Positions 37,202-46,240 of a stretch of 64,000 nt of DNA are shown piece after piece (the first letter of the stretch is position 1; every line of letters starts with the position of its first letter). The stretch spans positions 992,001 through 1,056,000 of the forward strand of contig NZ_CP042305.1 in NCBI RefSeq assembly GCF_007859675.1, written 5' to 3'. Below the pieces are notes generated by a model. It saw only the letters and a list, made by a program, of their open reading frames with translations. It did no database searches and was not told where the DNA came from. Source of the stretch: Humibacter ginsenosidimutans. Its GTDB lineage: Bacteria > Actinomycetota > Actinomycetes > Actinomycetales > Microbacteriaceae. A program made the position numbers and the translations under genes.

Positions 37202-37881
37202 ACGCCGGAGCGGGTCGCCGGTGGGCTGAGGTGACGGCGATCGCCGGGACAGTGTTCATCGCCTGCGGCGCCTTCTGGTTGTCCTTTACTTCGCTGGCCG
37301 ACCTGGCCCGCCGGTCTGGGATCGACCCCGCCGAGGCGTGGGCATGGCCGCTGATCGTGGACGGCATCATCGTGGTGGCCACCGTCGCCGTCGTCGCGCT
37401 GGCCGGCTCAAGGACTGCGTGGTACCCGTGGGTCCTGTTGGCCGGCGGGGCCTTGGTCTCGGTGACCGCGAACGCCCTACACGCAGTGGTGGCGGCGGAC
37501 GCGACGGTACCCGGGGTGCTGGCCGCGTGTGTGGCGGCGGTGCCGCCGGTCGTCCTGCTGGCGATCACCCACCTCACCGTCATCCTCACCCGTCGACCAG
37601 AGACCGTGCCCGACGAAGCCGTGCCGGACGCATGGGCCGAACCCGCACAGAAAACGGTCGACGGAACCGTACGCGCCGGGATGCCAAAGCTCACGGCGGC
37701 GTCGCCGCGGGACCGCGCGGCGGAGTTGCGCGGTCAGGGCTGGTCGAACCGACGAATCGCCCTCGAACTTGACGTTCACCCGAGCACCGTAGGCCGCTGG
37801 CTCACGAACACGAGCCACCCCGATACATCTGCCCCGGCTGTGGCAGCACATGGCAACGAGATGAAGGAGGCCACACCATGA
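37183..37881 (+). CDS. DUF2637-type SpdB-like membrane protein
   Basis: A 232-residue protein with about four hydrophobic segments (TVFIACGAFWLSF, WPLIVDGIIVVATVAVVAL, VLLAGGALVSVTANAL, VPPVVLLAITHLTVIL) of the DUF2637 kind, then a C-terminal helix-turn-helix (AAELRGQGWSNRRIALELDVHPSTVGRWL). Such SpdB-like proteins spread plasmids or elements within mycelia or cells in actinobacteria. GTG 37183 lies inside the primase end. Membrane anchoring plus DNA binding suggests a link between element DNA and the envelope. Confidence 0.82.
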   Translation: MAGIVVNAGAGRRWAEVTAIAGTVFIACGAFWLSFTSLADLARRSGIDPAEAWAWPLIVDGIIVVATVAVVALAGSRTAWYPWVLLAGGALVSVTANALHAVVAADATVPGVLAACVAAVPPVVLLAITHLTVILTRRPETVPDEAVPDAWAEPAQKTVDGTVRAGMPKLTAASPRDRAAELRGQGWSNRRIALELDVHPSTVGRWLTNTSHPDTSAPAVAAHGNEMKEATP

Positions 37882-38352
37882 CCGACAAGACGAACTATGA
37901 CGGGCGGTATCCGTTCGAGGGGGATTCCTGGGCCTGAGCCCGATCTCGACGCGCCCGCACCATCGCCCGAATCGCTGGAGCGCGAGGAGGTCACCGAAGC
38001 CGGGGTATGCGACAGGGATTCGGTGGCTGTTGTCGCGGATACGGGAACTCCGGAGGCAGTTCAAGAGGCGGCGACCGCGCCCGGACGTGGCGTCAAGGCG
38101 AGTGGGGCGCGTCCGAGGACGCGGGGCGTGGAGTGGGTGCGTCCCTCAGAGCTGGTGGCCCGCCACACGGCGTTCCTCGCGGGCCGCGGCATCGACCTGC
38201 ACACCGAGCTGCATCGCCGGACCCTTACTGCCACCACGACGGGCGTCCGGAAGGTCGGCTCGGCGATGCGCCGCCTGCCGCCGCTGTCGGCGTTCGGACG
38301 CTCCCGCCCGGCGCCGTCCGGACCGACGCGCTCGAGTGCCGGGCTGAGCTGA
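37878..38352 (+). pseudogene. Element protein with a single-base frameshift
   Basis: ATG 37878 (overlapping the previous stop) reads MTDKTNYDGRYPFEGDSWA then TGA. Removing one T at about 37935 joins it to EPDLDAPAPSPESLEREE in the +1 frame, which stays open to 38352. The joined product would be about 157 residues, acidic at first and Arg-rich later, with no recognised domain. It may be a true frameshift, a recoding site or a sequencing indel. Confidence 0.6.
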
Positions 38353-38446
38353 GGATCGGTGACAGACGCATGGAAACACGAGGACAAGAACCGGACGGGG
38401 TTGTTGGGGCCGGACGCGCATCTGCCCAGCAGGAGGTATCCCGATC

Positions 38447-39352
38447 ATGAACATCGACAACCATGAGCACGAGGACCCGGCCGGATCCTCGGGTGCAGGC
38501 CCGTGGGGCGAGGACTTCACTACCAATGAAGGACTGCGCGCCTTGCTGAACCGCTTGCACCAGGCGGGCCCACATGCGTGGGAACACGATCCGACCGCCG
38601 CGAAACTGATGATGTTCGCGGCCGAGAAGTACGCGCCACTGGCACGCAAGCACGGGCTCGACCCATGGGAGGCCGCCTCGGCCGCGTTCGACGTGATGCG
38701 CACCAAGAGCGCCCGGCGGGCGACGGAACCGTGGGCGGTCATCACGCATGCGGTACGGATCACCTGTATTGCCGAGGAACGGGGCCAAGGGCTGCTCTGC
38801 TCGGTGCATCAGGCCCGCCGGCCGCACATCTCTAAGTATCACGACCCGGAAAGGTTCAGCGACCGAGAGAATCCGCTGACCGACTATCACCCCGCCTTCC
38901 AGATCAACGATCCCACCGCCGACAACGACGACGAGCGTCGGGAGGTCGTGGCGGGTTCGGCGCGAGCCTGCACGTCGGCTTCCGCGGCTGTGGAGGAGGC
39001 GATCCGTTTCCTGACGCTGTTGCGCTGGCCTGAGGCGACCGTGCGGATCGCCGTGGAGCACGTGTGCGGGGTGCTCACGAAGACCGGCAGCCGGCAAGCG
39101 ACGGTCGAGGCGTTGCGCCGGGACAAGGAGTCCCGAGCACTGCTGGACCTACCCGGCCGATCCTGGACGAGCCTGCTGCGGGTCCTCCTCGGGGACACCC
39201 GCCCCGGTTTCGCTGTGACCGTGTCGGGCCGCGGGGTGCTGCTGCGGCTGCTGCTCGGAGAAACCGTTCGGTCGCTGTTGCGCGATGAGGACCTGGTGCT
39301 CGCCGTCGCGCTCGCCGCGCCCGGCGGTCCGACCAGAGGCGGCCGGGGATGA
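38447..39352 (+). CDS. Conserved element protein of unknown function
   Basis: A 301-residue soluble protein with a strong AGGAGG site. The central region (PWEAASAAFDVMRTKSARRATEPWAVITHAVRITCIAEERGQGLL) has a sigma-factor-like helical look and the C-terminal part (RWPEATVRIAVEHVCGVLTKTGS) resembles a helix-turn-helix. Its ATGA overlap with the ParB-like gene implies coupled expression. A role in element maintenance or regulation is inferred only from position. Confidence 0.75.
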   Translation: MNIDNHEHEDPAGSSGAGPWGEDFTTNEGLRALLNRLHQAGPHAWEHDPTAAKLMMFAAEKYAPLARKHGLDPWEAASAAFDVMRTKSARRATEPWAVITHAVRITCIAEERGQGLLCSVHQARRPHISKYHDPERFSDRENPLTDYHPAFQINDPTADNDDERREVVAGSARACTSASAAVEEAIRFLTLLRWPEATVRIAVEHVCGVLTKTGSRQATVEALRRDKESRALLDLPGRSWTSLLRVLLGDTRPGFAVTVSGRGVLLRLLLGETVRSLLRDEDLVLAVALAAPGGPTRGGRG

Positions 39353-40455
39353 GTGTCCCGGTGGGCATGGTCGAGCTGGAGCGGACGGTGGATTCGATCA
39401 TCGTGGGCCGGCGGCACCGTGCCGACCTCGGCGATATCCCCGCCCTGGCCGCGTCGATCGAGCAGGAAGGGCTGTTGCAGCCGTTGACGATCACCCCGGA
39501 CGGGGTGCTGGTGTGCGGGAGGCGGCGGCTGGCCGCGATCGTGCTGCTGGGCTGGCGGACGGTGAACTTGTGGGTTCGGTCGGGGATCTCCGACCGGCTC
39601 GGTCAGCTGGTCGCCGAACGCGACGACAACCTGCTGCACAAGCCACTGACCGCCCGGGAGCAAGCCGCCCTGTATGAGGAGCTGAAGCAAGTCATGGCCG
39701 AGGACGCCGCCCGTCGGAAGGCCTCGACCCAGTTCACCGCCGAGCATCAGCCGGGAACTGACGGTCCTGCCAATTTGGCAGGACCGTCGACCCGGCAACT
39801 CGGCCCGTCAGTCGGGCAGCTGGGCACCGCCCGGGAGCAAGCCGCCCGAATGGTCACCGGTCGCGCCTCCTACACCACTCTGGAACGCATCCGGCACCTC
39901 GAGCGGATCGCCACCGATCCCTCCTGGCCCGAGGAGCTGCGCCAGCAGGCGACAGAGGCTCTCGAACGCATCGACGCCGGCGAACCTGTGTTCAGCCACT
40001 ACCAAGCCATCGCCGACGCAAGTGGCCAGGAGGCCGAGGACGGCACACGGAATGTGAGTGGGTTCGTCGACGACGAGCCCTTCACCGGCGATCCCGACGA
40101 GGACTTGGCGGAGGAGGCGAAGTGGGCGCTGGCCCGCGCCGTCCAGCACGGGACACGCGCACGCGGGCGGCGGCCGACTGGGTTGCCGTCCGGGCGTGAG
40201 GACATGCCGACGCGGTGGCCGGTGCGGGCGTTCGTGCAGACCTGGGCCGAGTTGGACGGCTGGTGGTTGCATTACGATCCCGACGAGCTCGCGCTTGTGC
40301 TCACCGATGAGCAGGCCGAGGAATTTCTGGGCACCGCTGAGGGCACCAGCGGGTTCGCTGTGCGGCTCCGCACCGCCCGCATCAGTCAGCCCACACCCGA
40401 CGCCGAGCGCGCAGCCGACGCTGCCGGTGAACGCCGATCCTTGCGCGCCCTCTGA
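39349..40455 (+). CDS. ParB/sulfiredoxin-fold DNA-binding protein
   Basis: A 368-residue protein with an N-terminal ParB/Srx domain (residues 15-70: VGRRHRADLGDIPALAASIEQEGLLQPLTI, GRRRLAA) followed by a charged linker and a second domain of unknown fold. ParB-like proteins on elements act in partitioning or transcription control; no ParA gene is nearby, so partition is less likely. Sits at the start of the transfer operon. Confidence 0.85.
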   Translation: MSVPVGMVELERTVDSIIVGRRHRADLGDIPALAASIEQEGLLQPLTITPDGVLVCGRRRLAAIVLLGWRTVNLWVRSGISDRLGQLVAERDDNLLHKPLTAREQAALYEELKQVMAEDAARRKASTQFTAEHQPGTDGPANLAGPSTRQLGPSVGQLGTAREQAARMVTGRASYTTLERIRHLERIATDPSWPEELRQQATEALERIDAGEPVFSHYQAIADASGQEAEDGTRNVSGFVDDEPFTGDPDEDLAEEAKWALARAVQHGTRARGRRPTGLPSGREDMPTRWPVRAFVQTWAELDGWWLHYDPDELALVLTDEQAEEFLGTAEGTSGFAVRLRTARISQPTPDAERAADAAGERRSLRAL

Positions 40456-40506
40456 TGACTCCGGGCGCCGAGCGTCCGTCAGGTCGAGAACGCGCACCTG
40501 CGGGAT

Positions 40507-41202
40507 ATGAGGTTCCCCCACATCCCGAGACCATCCAGCCGAGGCCGCCTGATCGGCTTGGTAGTTGCCGTGGTCGTGACGGTGTTGTTGGCCGGGGTCG
40601 GCGTGTACGGGTTGATCGCCGGCCCGCCCACCATCGCTCATCCGGCTGGTTCGACCGGTAGCGCCGCACCCGGTCCGGTCCCGACTGGCACCGGCAGCCC
40701 GACGGCCGCTCCGCCGAGGCTGCCGAGGATCGGGCCGTCCAGTGACCCGGAGACCTTCGCCCGGAATGTCGCGGTCGCTTTGTTCTCCTGGGACACCAGC
40801 ACCGGCTTCACGCCGTCGGACTATGCCTCCGCAGTGGTTGAGGGTGGTGATCCGACCGGGGCGGAGGAGGCCGGTCTCGCCTCTGACGTCACTTCCTATC
40901 TGCCGTCGGAGCAGGCATGGGCGCAGCTGCGTCAGTACGCCACCCGCCAGAGCCTCACCGTCAACACGGCGTCTGTGCCCGCCGCCTGGGCTCAGGCGGT
41001 CGCTGAGGCCCGGCCCGGGCAGCTCGCTCCGGGCACCGTCGCCTACACCATCACTGGGACCCGCCACCGCACCGGCATCTGGAACGGGCAAACCGTCACC
41101 TCGACACACGACGTGGCGTTCACCGAGTTCATCGTGTGCCCGCCGAACGGGACACGGTGCCGGCTGCTGCGCCTGTCCGTCCTCGACGACGCCCTGCACT
41201 GA
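40507..41202 (+). CDS. Membrane-anchored transfer protein (TcpC/VirB8-like)
   Basis: A 231-residue protein with one N-terminal transmembrane helix (LIGLVVAVVVTVLLAGVGVYGL), a Pro/Thr/Gly-rich spacer and a C-terminal domain matching the NTF2-like fold of conjugation scaffold proteins (ETFARNVAVALFSWDT, YTITGTRHRTG). Expected to assemble the mating channel at the membrane. Assignment is by topology and context, with little residue identity to base it on. Confidence 0.6.
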   Translation: MRFPHIPRPSSRGRLIGLVVAVVVTVLLAGVGVYGLIAGPPTIAHPAGSTGSAAPGPVPTGTGSPTAAPPRLPRIGPSSDPETFARNVAVALFSWDTSTGFTPSDYASAVVEGGDPTGAEEAGLASDVTSYLPSEQAWAQLRQYATRQSLTVNTASVPAAWAQAVAEARPGQLAPGTVAYTITGTRHRTGIWNGQTVTSTHDVAFTEFIVCPPNGTRCRLLRLSVLDDALH

Positions 41203-41220
41203 CCCTGGGAGCGCGTTCTC

Positions 41221-42438
41221 GTGTTGAAGAAACTGTCCGTCCTCGCCCTCGCCGCCCTGTTCCTGGCTCCCTCCGTGGTCGTCCTCGGCATCGGGGCGCT
41301 GCTCACCACGGCCGCCACGGCCTGCAGCGTCGACGGCGAAGATGTGGGACCGGTGGGGAACGTGCCCGGCTCGCTGACCGCGACCACCGCGGACGGTGAT
41401 CGGATCACGCTGGACAAGACGCAACTGACCCACGCTGCGCAGATCATCGCCGTAGGGAACGCGACCCCTGGTGTCGGCCGCAATGGCATCCAGATCGCGC
41501 TGATAGCGGCGCTGACCGAATCGTCCCTGCGGATGCTCGCCAACACCAGCGTCTACCCCGAATCCGGCACCTACCCGAATGACGGCGACGGCTCCGACCA
41601 CGACTCGCTCGGCTTGTTCCAGATGCGCCCGCAGTCGGGGTGGGGCACGGTCGCGCAGCTGATGAACCCGACCTATCAGGCAAAAGCGTTCTTCGGCGGC
41701 CCGAACGGACCCAACCACGGCTCGCCGCGCGGCTTGCTCGACATTCCTGGCTGGCAGCAGATGAGTCTCGGCGAGGCCTCGCAGTCGGTCGAAGTCTCCG
41801 CGTTCCCGGATCGCTATCAGAACTATCAGCCCGTCGCTGCCGCCATCCTCACAGCGCTTACTGGCACCCAGCCAACCGGTCAGGCCACCTCCGCGGAGAC
41901 ATCCACCGCCGATGTGGCGAGCGCGGCCGAAACGGGGACCTCAAGCCTGACATCGCAGGGCAGCGAACAATGCACGGGGTCGGCAGCGAACGTCGCCGGG
42001 GATCCTGGAGGGGACGACGGGGGTGGCGGATTCACGCCGGATGCCGCCGCAGTGGCGACGGCGATCGCGTTCGCCGAGCAGCAGATCGGGAAACCGTACG
42101 TGTTCGGTGGAGCCGGCCCGGACTCGTGGGACTGCTCGGGGCTGACGATGGTGGCCTACCAAGCTGCCGGCGTGGACATCGGAGAGCACTCGGTGTCCGC
42201 GCAGGTAGTCACGATGAAGACGGAAGGTCGCTTGTTGCCGTTCTCTGATCGGGAACGCGGAGACCTGATCTTCTGGATCGGCCCCTCCGGCGGGTTCCCG
42301 CACGTGGCGATCTATCTCGGCCACGACACGATCCTTGCCGCACCCACCGTCGGGGAGAACGTGAAGATCCAACCCCTCTGGTCAACGCCGGACGAGCAGC
42401 TCTACGGCATGGTCGGCCGGCCCACCGGCACCCCCTGA
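41221..42438 (+). CDS. Transglycosylase plus NlpC/P60 peptidoglycan hydrolase
   Basis: A 405-residue secreted or membrane-anchored enzyme. An N-terminal hydrophobic segment is followed by a lysozyme-like domain (ALIAALTESSLRMLAN with the likely catalytic Glu near 101; SLGLFQMRPQSGWG) and a C-terminal NlpC/P60 domain with Cys near 305 (WDCSGLTMVAY) and His near 361 (HVAIYLG). Two cleavage activities would open the wall for the conjugation channel, as VirB1/TcpG-type proteins do. GTG start 41221, 18 bases after the upstream gene. Confidence 0.92.
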   Translation: MLKKLSVLALAALFLAPSVVVLGIGALLTTAATACSVDGEDVGPVGNVPGSLTATTADGDRITLDKTQLTHAAQIIAVGNATPGVGRNGIQIALIAALTESSLRMLANTSVYPESGTYPNDGDGSDHDSLGLFQMRPQSGWGTVAQLMNPTYQAKAFFGGPNGPNHGSPRGLLDIPGWQQMSLGEASQSVEVSAFPDRYQNYQPVAAAILTALTGTQPTGQATSAETSTADVASAAETGTSSLTSQGSEQCTGSAANVAGDPGGDDGGGGFTPDAAAVATAIAFAEQQIGKPYVFGGAGPDSWDCSGLTMVAYQAAGVDIGEHSVSAQVVTMKTEGRLLPFSDRERGDLIFWIGPSGGFPHVAIYLGHDTILAAPTVGENVKIQPLWSTPDEQLYGMVGRPTGTP

Positions 42439-42495
42439 CGACGCTCGCGTGCACCTGAGCAGGTGACTCATTCGCCAGCCTGTCAGGAGTACCGC

Positions 42496-42780
42496 ATGCC
42501 CGTCCCTCTGCGCACGACCGTGGTGTATCCGAACTTCGGTGCGGCCAGTGGCACCCAACTGGAGTCCGTGATCGGCGCGCTGTTGACGATCGTGCTGATC
42601 GTGGCGGTACTGATGCTGATCGTCTCTGCGATCATCTGGGCTGTCGCCAGCAGCCACGGCAACCCCGCCGCTGCCGCCAAAGGCCGTGTCGGCGTCCTGG
42701 TCGCGGTCGGCGCAGCCGTGCTGGCCGGTGGTGGTGTGGCGTGGATGAACTGGCTCATCCATCTCGGCCAACAACTCTGA
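42496..42780 (+). CDS. Small membrane protein, DUF6112-like, copy 1
   Basis: A 94-residue protein with two hydrophobic helices (ALLTIVLIVAVLMLIVSAIIWAV and VGVLVAVGAAVLAGGGVAWM) separated by a polar loop with SSHGNPAAAAKG. The size and helix pair suggest a pilin-like (VirB2) or channel subunit. RBS CAGGAG precedes ATG 42496. A paralogue follows at 42941. Confidence 0.72.
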   Translation: MPVPLRTTVVYPNFGAASGTQLESVIGALLTIVLIVAVLMLIVSAIIWAVASSHGNPAAAAKGRVGVLVAVGAAVLAGGGVAWMNWLIHLGQQL

Positions 42781-42940
42781 CCCCGGCCCAGTCCGCGACC
42801 GGCGCCGGAGTCAACCAGTGCCGGACAGGCCGGTAGTCAGCCGTCCGGGTAGGGGTCGTAGGCGCACTTGGGCAAGCGAACCACTCAACCGTTCCCGCCA
42901 CGCTGATCGCGCGGTGGGGCTCGTCGTCAGGAGCCTGCCC

Positions 42941-43261
42941 GTGTCCCTTCTTAGTTCCGTCCTCGTTGCGCCGATTCTCACGGTTCCGGCCGATGTGAAC
43001 ATTCCCCCGAACACGAGCGGTCTGCCGGGCATCGACCAGCTGCGCACGATCGTGGGCGCGATCATGACCGTCGGTCTGATCCTGTCCGTCCTCGCGCTGA
43101 TCGTCGCCGCGGTGGTGTGGGGCTTCGGCGCCAACTCCTCCAATCCCCACATGGCCTCGCGCGGCAAGACCGGGGTGCTGGTCTCCTGCGGTGCCGCGGT
43201 GCTGTGCGGGGCGGCGGTGACGCTCGTGAACTTCTTCTGGCACGTGGGCCAGTCCGTCTAG
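42941..43261 (+). CDS. Small membrane protein, DUF6112-like, copy 2
   Basis: A 106-residue paralogue of the preceding protein: signal-like start, helix IVGAIMTVGLILSVLALIVAAVVWGF, loop NSSNPHMASRGKTG, helix VLVSCGAAVLCGAAVTLVNFFW. GTG 42941 has AGGAG seven bases upstream; an open frame to 42818 is disfavoured because it lacks a site and adds an Arg-rich stretch. Probably a pilin-like or channel component. Confidence 0.72.
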   Translation: MSLLSSVLVAPILTVPADVNIPPNTSGLPGIDQLRTIVGAIMTVGLILSVLALIVAAVVWGFGANSSNPHMASRGKTGVLVSCGAAVLCGAAVTLVNFFWHVGQSV

Positions 43262-43303
43262 ACGCCCCGTCGTTGTTGTCGAGCAGGAAGTGAGTGAGTC
43301 GGC

Positions 43304-44668
43304 ATGGGCGTGTGCGATCTGCCTGTCATCTCCAGCGTGTGCAGCGTCGGCAGCGCCGCTGGCGGGATCTTCTCCAGCGTTGCCGGGAGCTTCTTCAACT
43401 GGATCGCTCAGGCCGTCGGTGGAGCGGCGAAGTGGATGTTCGAGACCGTCTGGAAGGTCTTCGACTCCACGACTCTGGTCGATGTCACCAGCCCCAGCTA
43501 CCTGAAGGTCTACGACCTGATCTTCGGCGTCGCCGTGTTCATCATGCTGATCTTCTTCTGCCTGCAACTGATCGGCGGCCTGATCAGACGCGATCCCACA
43601 GCGCTATCCAGGGCCGCGCTCGGGCTGGGCAAGTCCGTGCTGGGCAGCTTCGTGGTGATCACGCTGACCGGGCTCGCACTGCAGATCACCGACGAGCTGT
43701 GCACCGGCATCATCCAGGCCGCCGGGGAAACCGTGGCCTCGATGGGCGACAAGATCGCGCTCCTCGCGGCGGGTCTGTTGACGATCAACGTGGGCTCGCC
43801 CGGGGTGGGGGCGATCATCACGATCTTCCTCGCCGGCCTCGCCCTGTCTGCCGCGGCGATCGTCTGGTTCTCGCTGCTGGTGCGCAAATCGCTGCTGCTG
43901 GTGGCGATCGTGTTCGCCCCGCTCGCGTTCTCCGGCGCCAGCTGGGACGCCACCAAGGGGTGGATTCACAAGTGGGCGATGTTCGTGATCGCGCTGATCG
44001 TCTCCAAGCTCGTGCTGGTCGTGATGTTCCTGGTCGCGGTCGCGGAGGTGTCCACCCCGATCGACGCGGACCTGAACTCGATCACCGACCCGATCGCCGG
44101 GGTCGTGATCATGGGCATGGCCGCCTTCGCCCCCTACCTGGCCTACAAGTTCATCAGCTTCGTCGGGTTCGACATGTATCACGCGATCGGCGCGGAACAG
44201 GACGCGAAGAACGCGGTGAACCGTCCCCTCCCGACGCCGACGAAACCGCAGGGCTCGGACCCGAAGAAAGTCCTCGACGACAGCGGCAAGGGCAGCGGGA
44301 ACGGTAGCCCCGCCGGCAACGGTGGGGGTGGTAACCCGCCCGCACCGAAGCCTTCGGCACCCTCCGCGTCCGGCAGCGCGACCGGCGAAGGCGCGGCAAC
44401 GGCAGGCACGGCCGAAGGCGGCGCCGGGGCAGGAGCGGGAGCCGGTGCGGGTGCGGCGGCTGCCGGTCCTGCGGCGGCGGCCGTGATCGCGGCAGAGGTC
44501 GCGAAGAAGGCGTTCACCGCCGGCCCGAAAGCCGGAGATGCAGTCGGCGGGGCGGCCGAAGGCCACGCCGATGCCGCCGCCCAAAGCAACGGCAGCACGC
44601 CACCGGCCCCGCAGGCACCGCCGCCGTCTACGCCGAACAGCCCGCCGCCTGTGCCCGGGAAGGAGTGA
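43304..44668 (+). CDS. VirB6/TrbL-like polytopic transfer protein
   Basis: A 454-residue protein with about six to eight transmembrane helices in the first 300 residues (for example LIFGVAVFIMLIFFCLQLIGGLI and IVWFSLLVRKSLLLVAIVFAPLAFSGASWD) and a low-complexity Gly/Ala/Pro-rich cytoplasmic tail. This topology is that of the inner-membrane channel subunit of type IV systems. It precedes the SCO6880-like protein within the transfer operon. Confidence 0.82.
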   Translation: MGVCDLPVISSVCSVGSAAGGIFSSVAGSFFNWIAQAVGGAAKWMFETVWKVFDSTTLVDVTSPSYLKVYDLIFGVAVFIMLIFFCLQLIGGLIRRDPTALSRAALGLGKSVLGSFVVITLTGLALQITDELCTGIIQAAGETVASMGDKIALLAAGLLTINVGSPGVGAIITIFLAGLALSAAAIVWFSLLVRKSLLLVAIVFAPLAFSGASWDATKGWIHKWAMFVIALIVSKLVLVVMFLVAVAEVSTPIDADLNSITDPIAGVVIMGMAAFAPYLAYKFISFVGFDMYHAIGAEQDAKNAVNRPLPTPTKPQGSDPKKVLDDSGKGSGNGSPAGNGGGGNPPAPKPSAPSASGSATGEGAATAGTAEGGAGAGAGAGAGAAAAGPAAAAVIAAEVAKKAFTAGPKAGDAVGGAAEGHADAAAQSNGSTPPAPQAPPPSTPNSPPPVPGKE

Positions 44669-44671
44669 CCT

Positions 44672-46144
44672 GTGATGTCGAACAAGACCAATGACCGAGC
44701 GCCCTCAACGGACCTCGTCCCGGTGAAGTTCTCCCGCCTCGCGCGCCGCGGCGTCCTGCTCGGCCTATCCGCTGCTCAGCTCGTCACGCTCGGGATCGCC
44801 GCCGTCACCCTGGTCGGCGCGTTCTACGCCGGCGGCGGCGTGCTCATCGCCTACAGCGCCCCGGTGTGGCTGCTGGCGATCGCGCTCACCTGGTTGCCGG
44901 TCGTCGGCCGGCCAGCGGTGGAATGGGTACCGATCGTCGGCTGGTGGATCTGGCGCGCCACCGGTGGCCAGTTGCTCTACCGCCGCCGGGTCGTTGCCCC
45001 GCGTCCGGCGGGCACCCTCGCGCTGCCAGGCGACCAGGCCCGGTTACGGGAGTACACCGACCCCGAGACCGGGGCCGGGATGATCCACGACCCTGCCGCG
45101 GCCACGCTCACCGCGATCATCGAGGTCACCCATCCCGCGTTCGTGCTGCTGGACCCGGGCGAGCAGAATCGGCGGGTCTCGGCGTGGGGCCGGGTCCTGG
45201 CAACGGTGTGTCGTTCCGGGAGGATCGCCACCCTGCAAGTGCTGGAGCGGACTCTGCCGGATTCCGGCACCGGTCTGGCCGAGTGGTGGCACAGCCACGG
45301 CACCGACGACGGATCGTGGACGGCGACCACCTACGCCGAGCTCATCGACCGTGCCGGCCCCGCGGGGGAACGCCACACCACCACGGTGTCGCTGGCGCTG
45401 GACATGAAGGCCGCGGGCCGGCAGATCCGCACCGCGGGCGGCGGCATCCGAGGCGCCGCAGCCGTGCTGCGGCAGGAGATGGCCACTCTCACAACCGCGT
45501 TACGATCGGCGGACCTCACTCCGTCTGGGTGGCTGCCGCCCGGCGACGTCGCCGTCATCCTCCGGTCTGCGTACGACCCGGCAATCGCCGCCACCCTGCA
45601 CCGCCACGGCGACCTTGGCCGCGACCTCGCCACGGCCGGACCGGTCGCGGTCACCGAGACCTGGGGCAGGTTGCGCACCGACTCCGCCCACCACGCCGTC
45701 CTCTGGATCTCCGAATGGCCCCGATCCTTGGTCTATCCCGGATTCCTCGCACCCGTGCTGCTGTCCACCGGCATCCAACGGTCGTTCTCGCTCCTCTGCA
45801 CGCCGATGCGCTCCGACCAGGCCGCCCGCGACATCCGCAAGAAGAAGGTCGAATACATCAGCGATGCCGCGCAACGGGCGAAGATCGGGCAGATCGAGGA
45901 CGCCGCCCAGACCGCGGAATACACCGACGTGCTCCAGCAAGAAGCCGACCTGACCGCCGGACACGGTGTGCTCCGCTACACCGGCCTCATCGCCGTCTCC
46001 GCACCTACCGTGCTGGAGCTCGACTCGGCCGTCGCGGCGATCGCGCAGGCCGCGATTCAAGCCTCATGCGAGACCCGACCCCTCGTCGGACAGCAAGCCC
46101 GCGCATTCACGGCCGCAGCTCTGCCCTTGTGCCGCCGCATCTGA
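44672..46144 (+). CDS. SCO6880-family type IV secretion protein
   Basis: A 490-residue protein with two N-terminal transmembrane helices (VTLGIAAVTLVGAFYAG and APVWLLAIALTWLP), like the PrgI/VirB3-type segment, and a large cytoplasmic domain resembling the N-terminal part of VirB4-like ATPases. It lacks a Walker motif; the ATPase follows at 47.1 kb, so the VirB3-VirB4 function appears split between genes. Starts GTG 44672 or ATG 44675 follow GGAAGGAG. Confidence 0.82.
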   Translation: MMSNKTNDRAPSTDLVPVKFSRLARRGVLLGLSAAQLVTLGIAAVTLVGAFYAGGGVLIAYSAPVWLLAIALTWLPVVGRPAVEWVPIVGWWIWRATGGQLLYRRRVVAPRPAGTLALPGDQARLREYTDPETGAGMIHDPAAATLTAIIEVTHPAFVLLDPGEQNRRVSAWGRVLATVCRSGRIATLQVLERTLPDSGTGLAEWWHSHGTDDGSWTATTYAELIDRAGPAGERHTTTVSLALDMKAAGRQIRTAGGGIRGAAAVLRQEMATLTTALRSADLTPSGWLPPGDVAVILRSAYDPAIAATLHRHGDLGRDLATAGPVAVTETWGRLRTDSAHHAVLWISEWPRSLVYPGFLAPVLLSTGIQRSFSLLCTPMRSDQAARDIRKKKVEYISDAAQRAKIGQIEDAAQTAEYTDVLQQEADLTAGHGVLRYTGLIAVSAPTVLELDSAVAAIAQAAIQASCETRPLVGQQARAFTAAALPLCRRI

Positions 46145-46184
46145 TGCCGGTTGACCGCGCCTTTCGGGCGGCCGTGAGTACCTG

Positions 46185-46218
46185 ACAGGCGCTCCCGTAA
46201 TCGATCGGGAGCGCCTGT
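46185..46218 (+). terminator. Strong hairpin inside the transfer operon
   Basis: A perfect 13-base stem (ACAGGCGCTCCCG with its complement) and eight-base loop lie between the SCO6880-like stop and the next start. There is no U-tract, so it is not a classic terminator; it may attenuate or process the transcript. Confidence 0.5.
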
Positions 46219-46240
46219 TCTCGCCTGGGAGGCCACCCCG

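Noticed and set aside
39808..41718. A 636-codon leftward open frame
   Set aside because: Overlaps three coherent rightward transfer genes and shows low-complexity His/Arg/Gly composition only.
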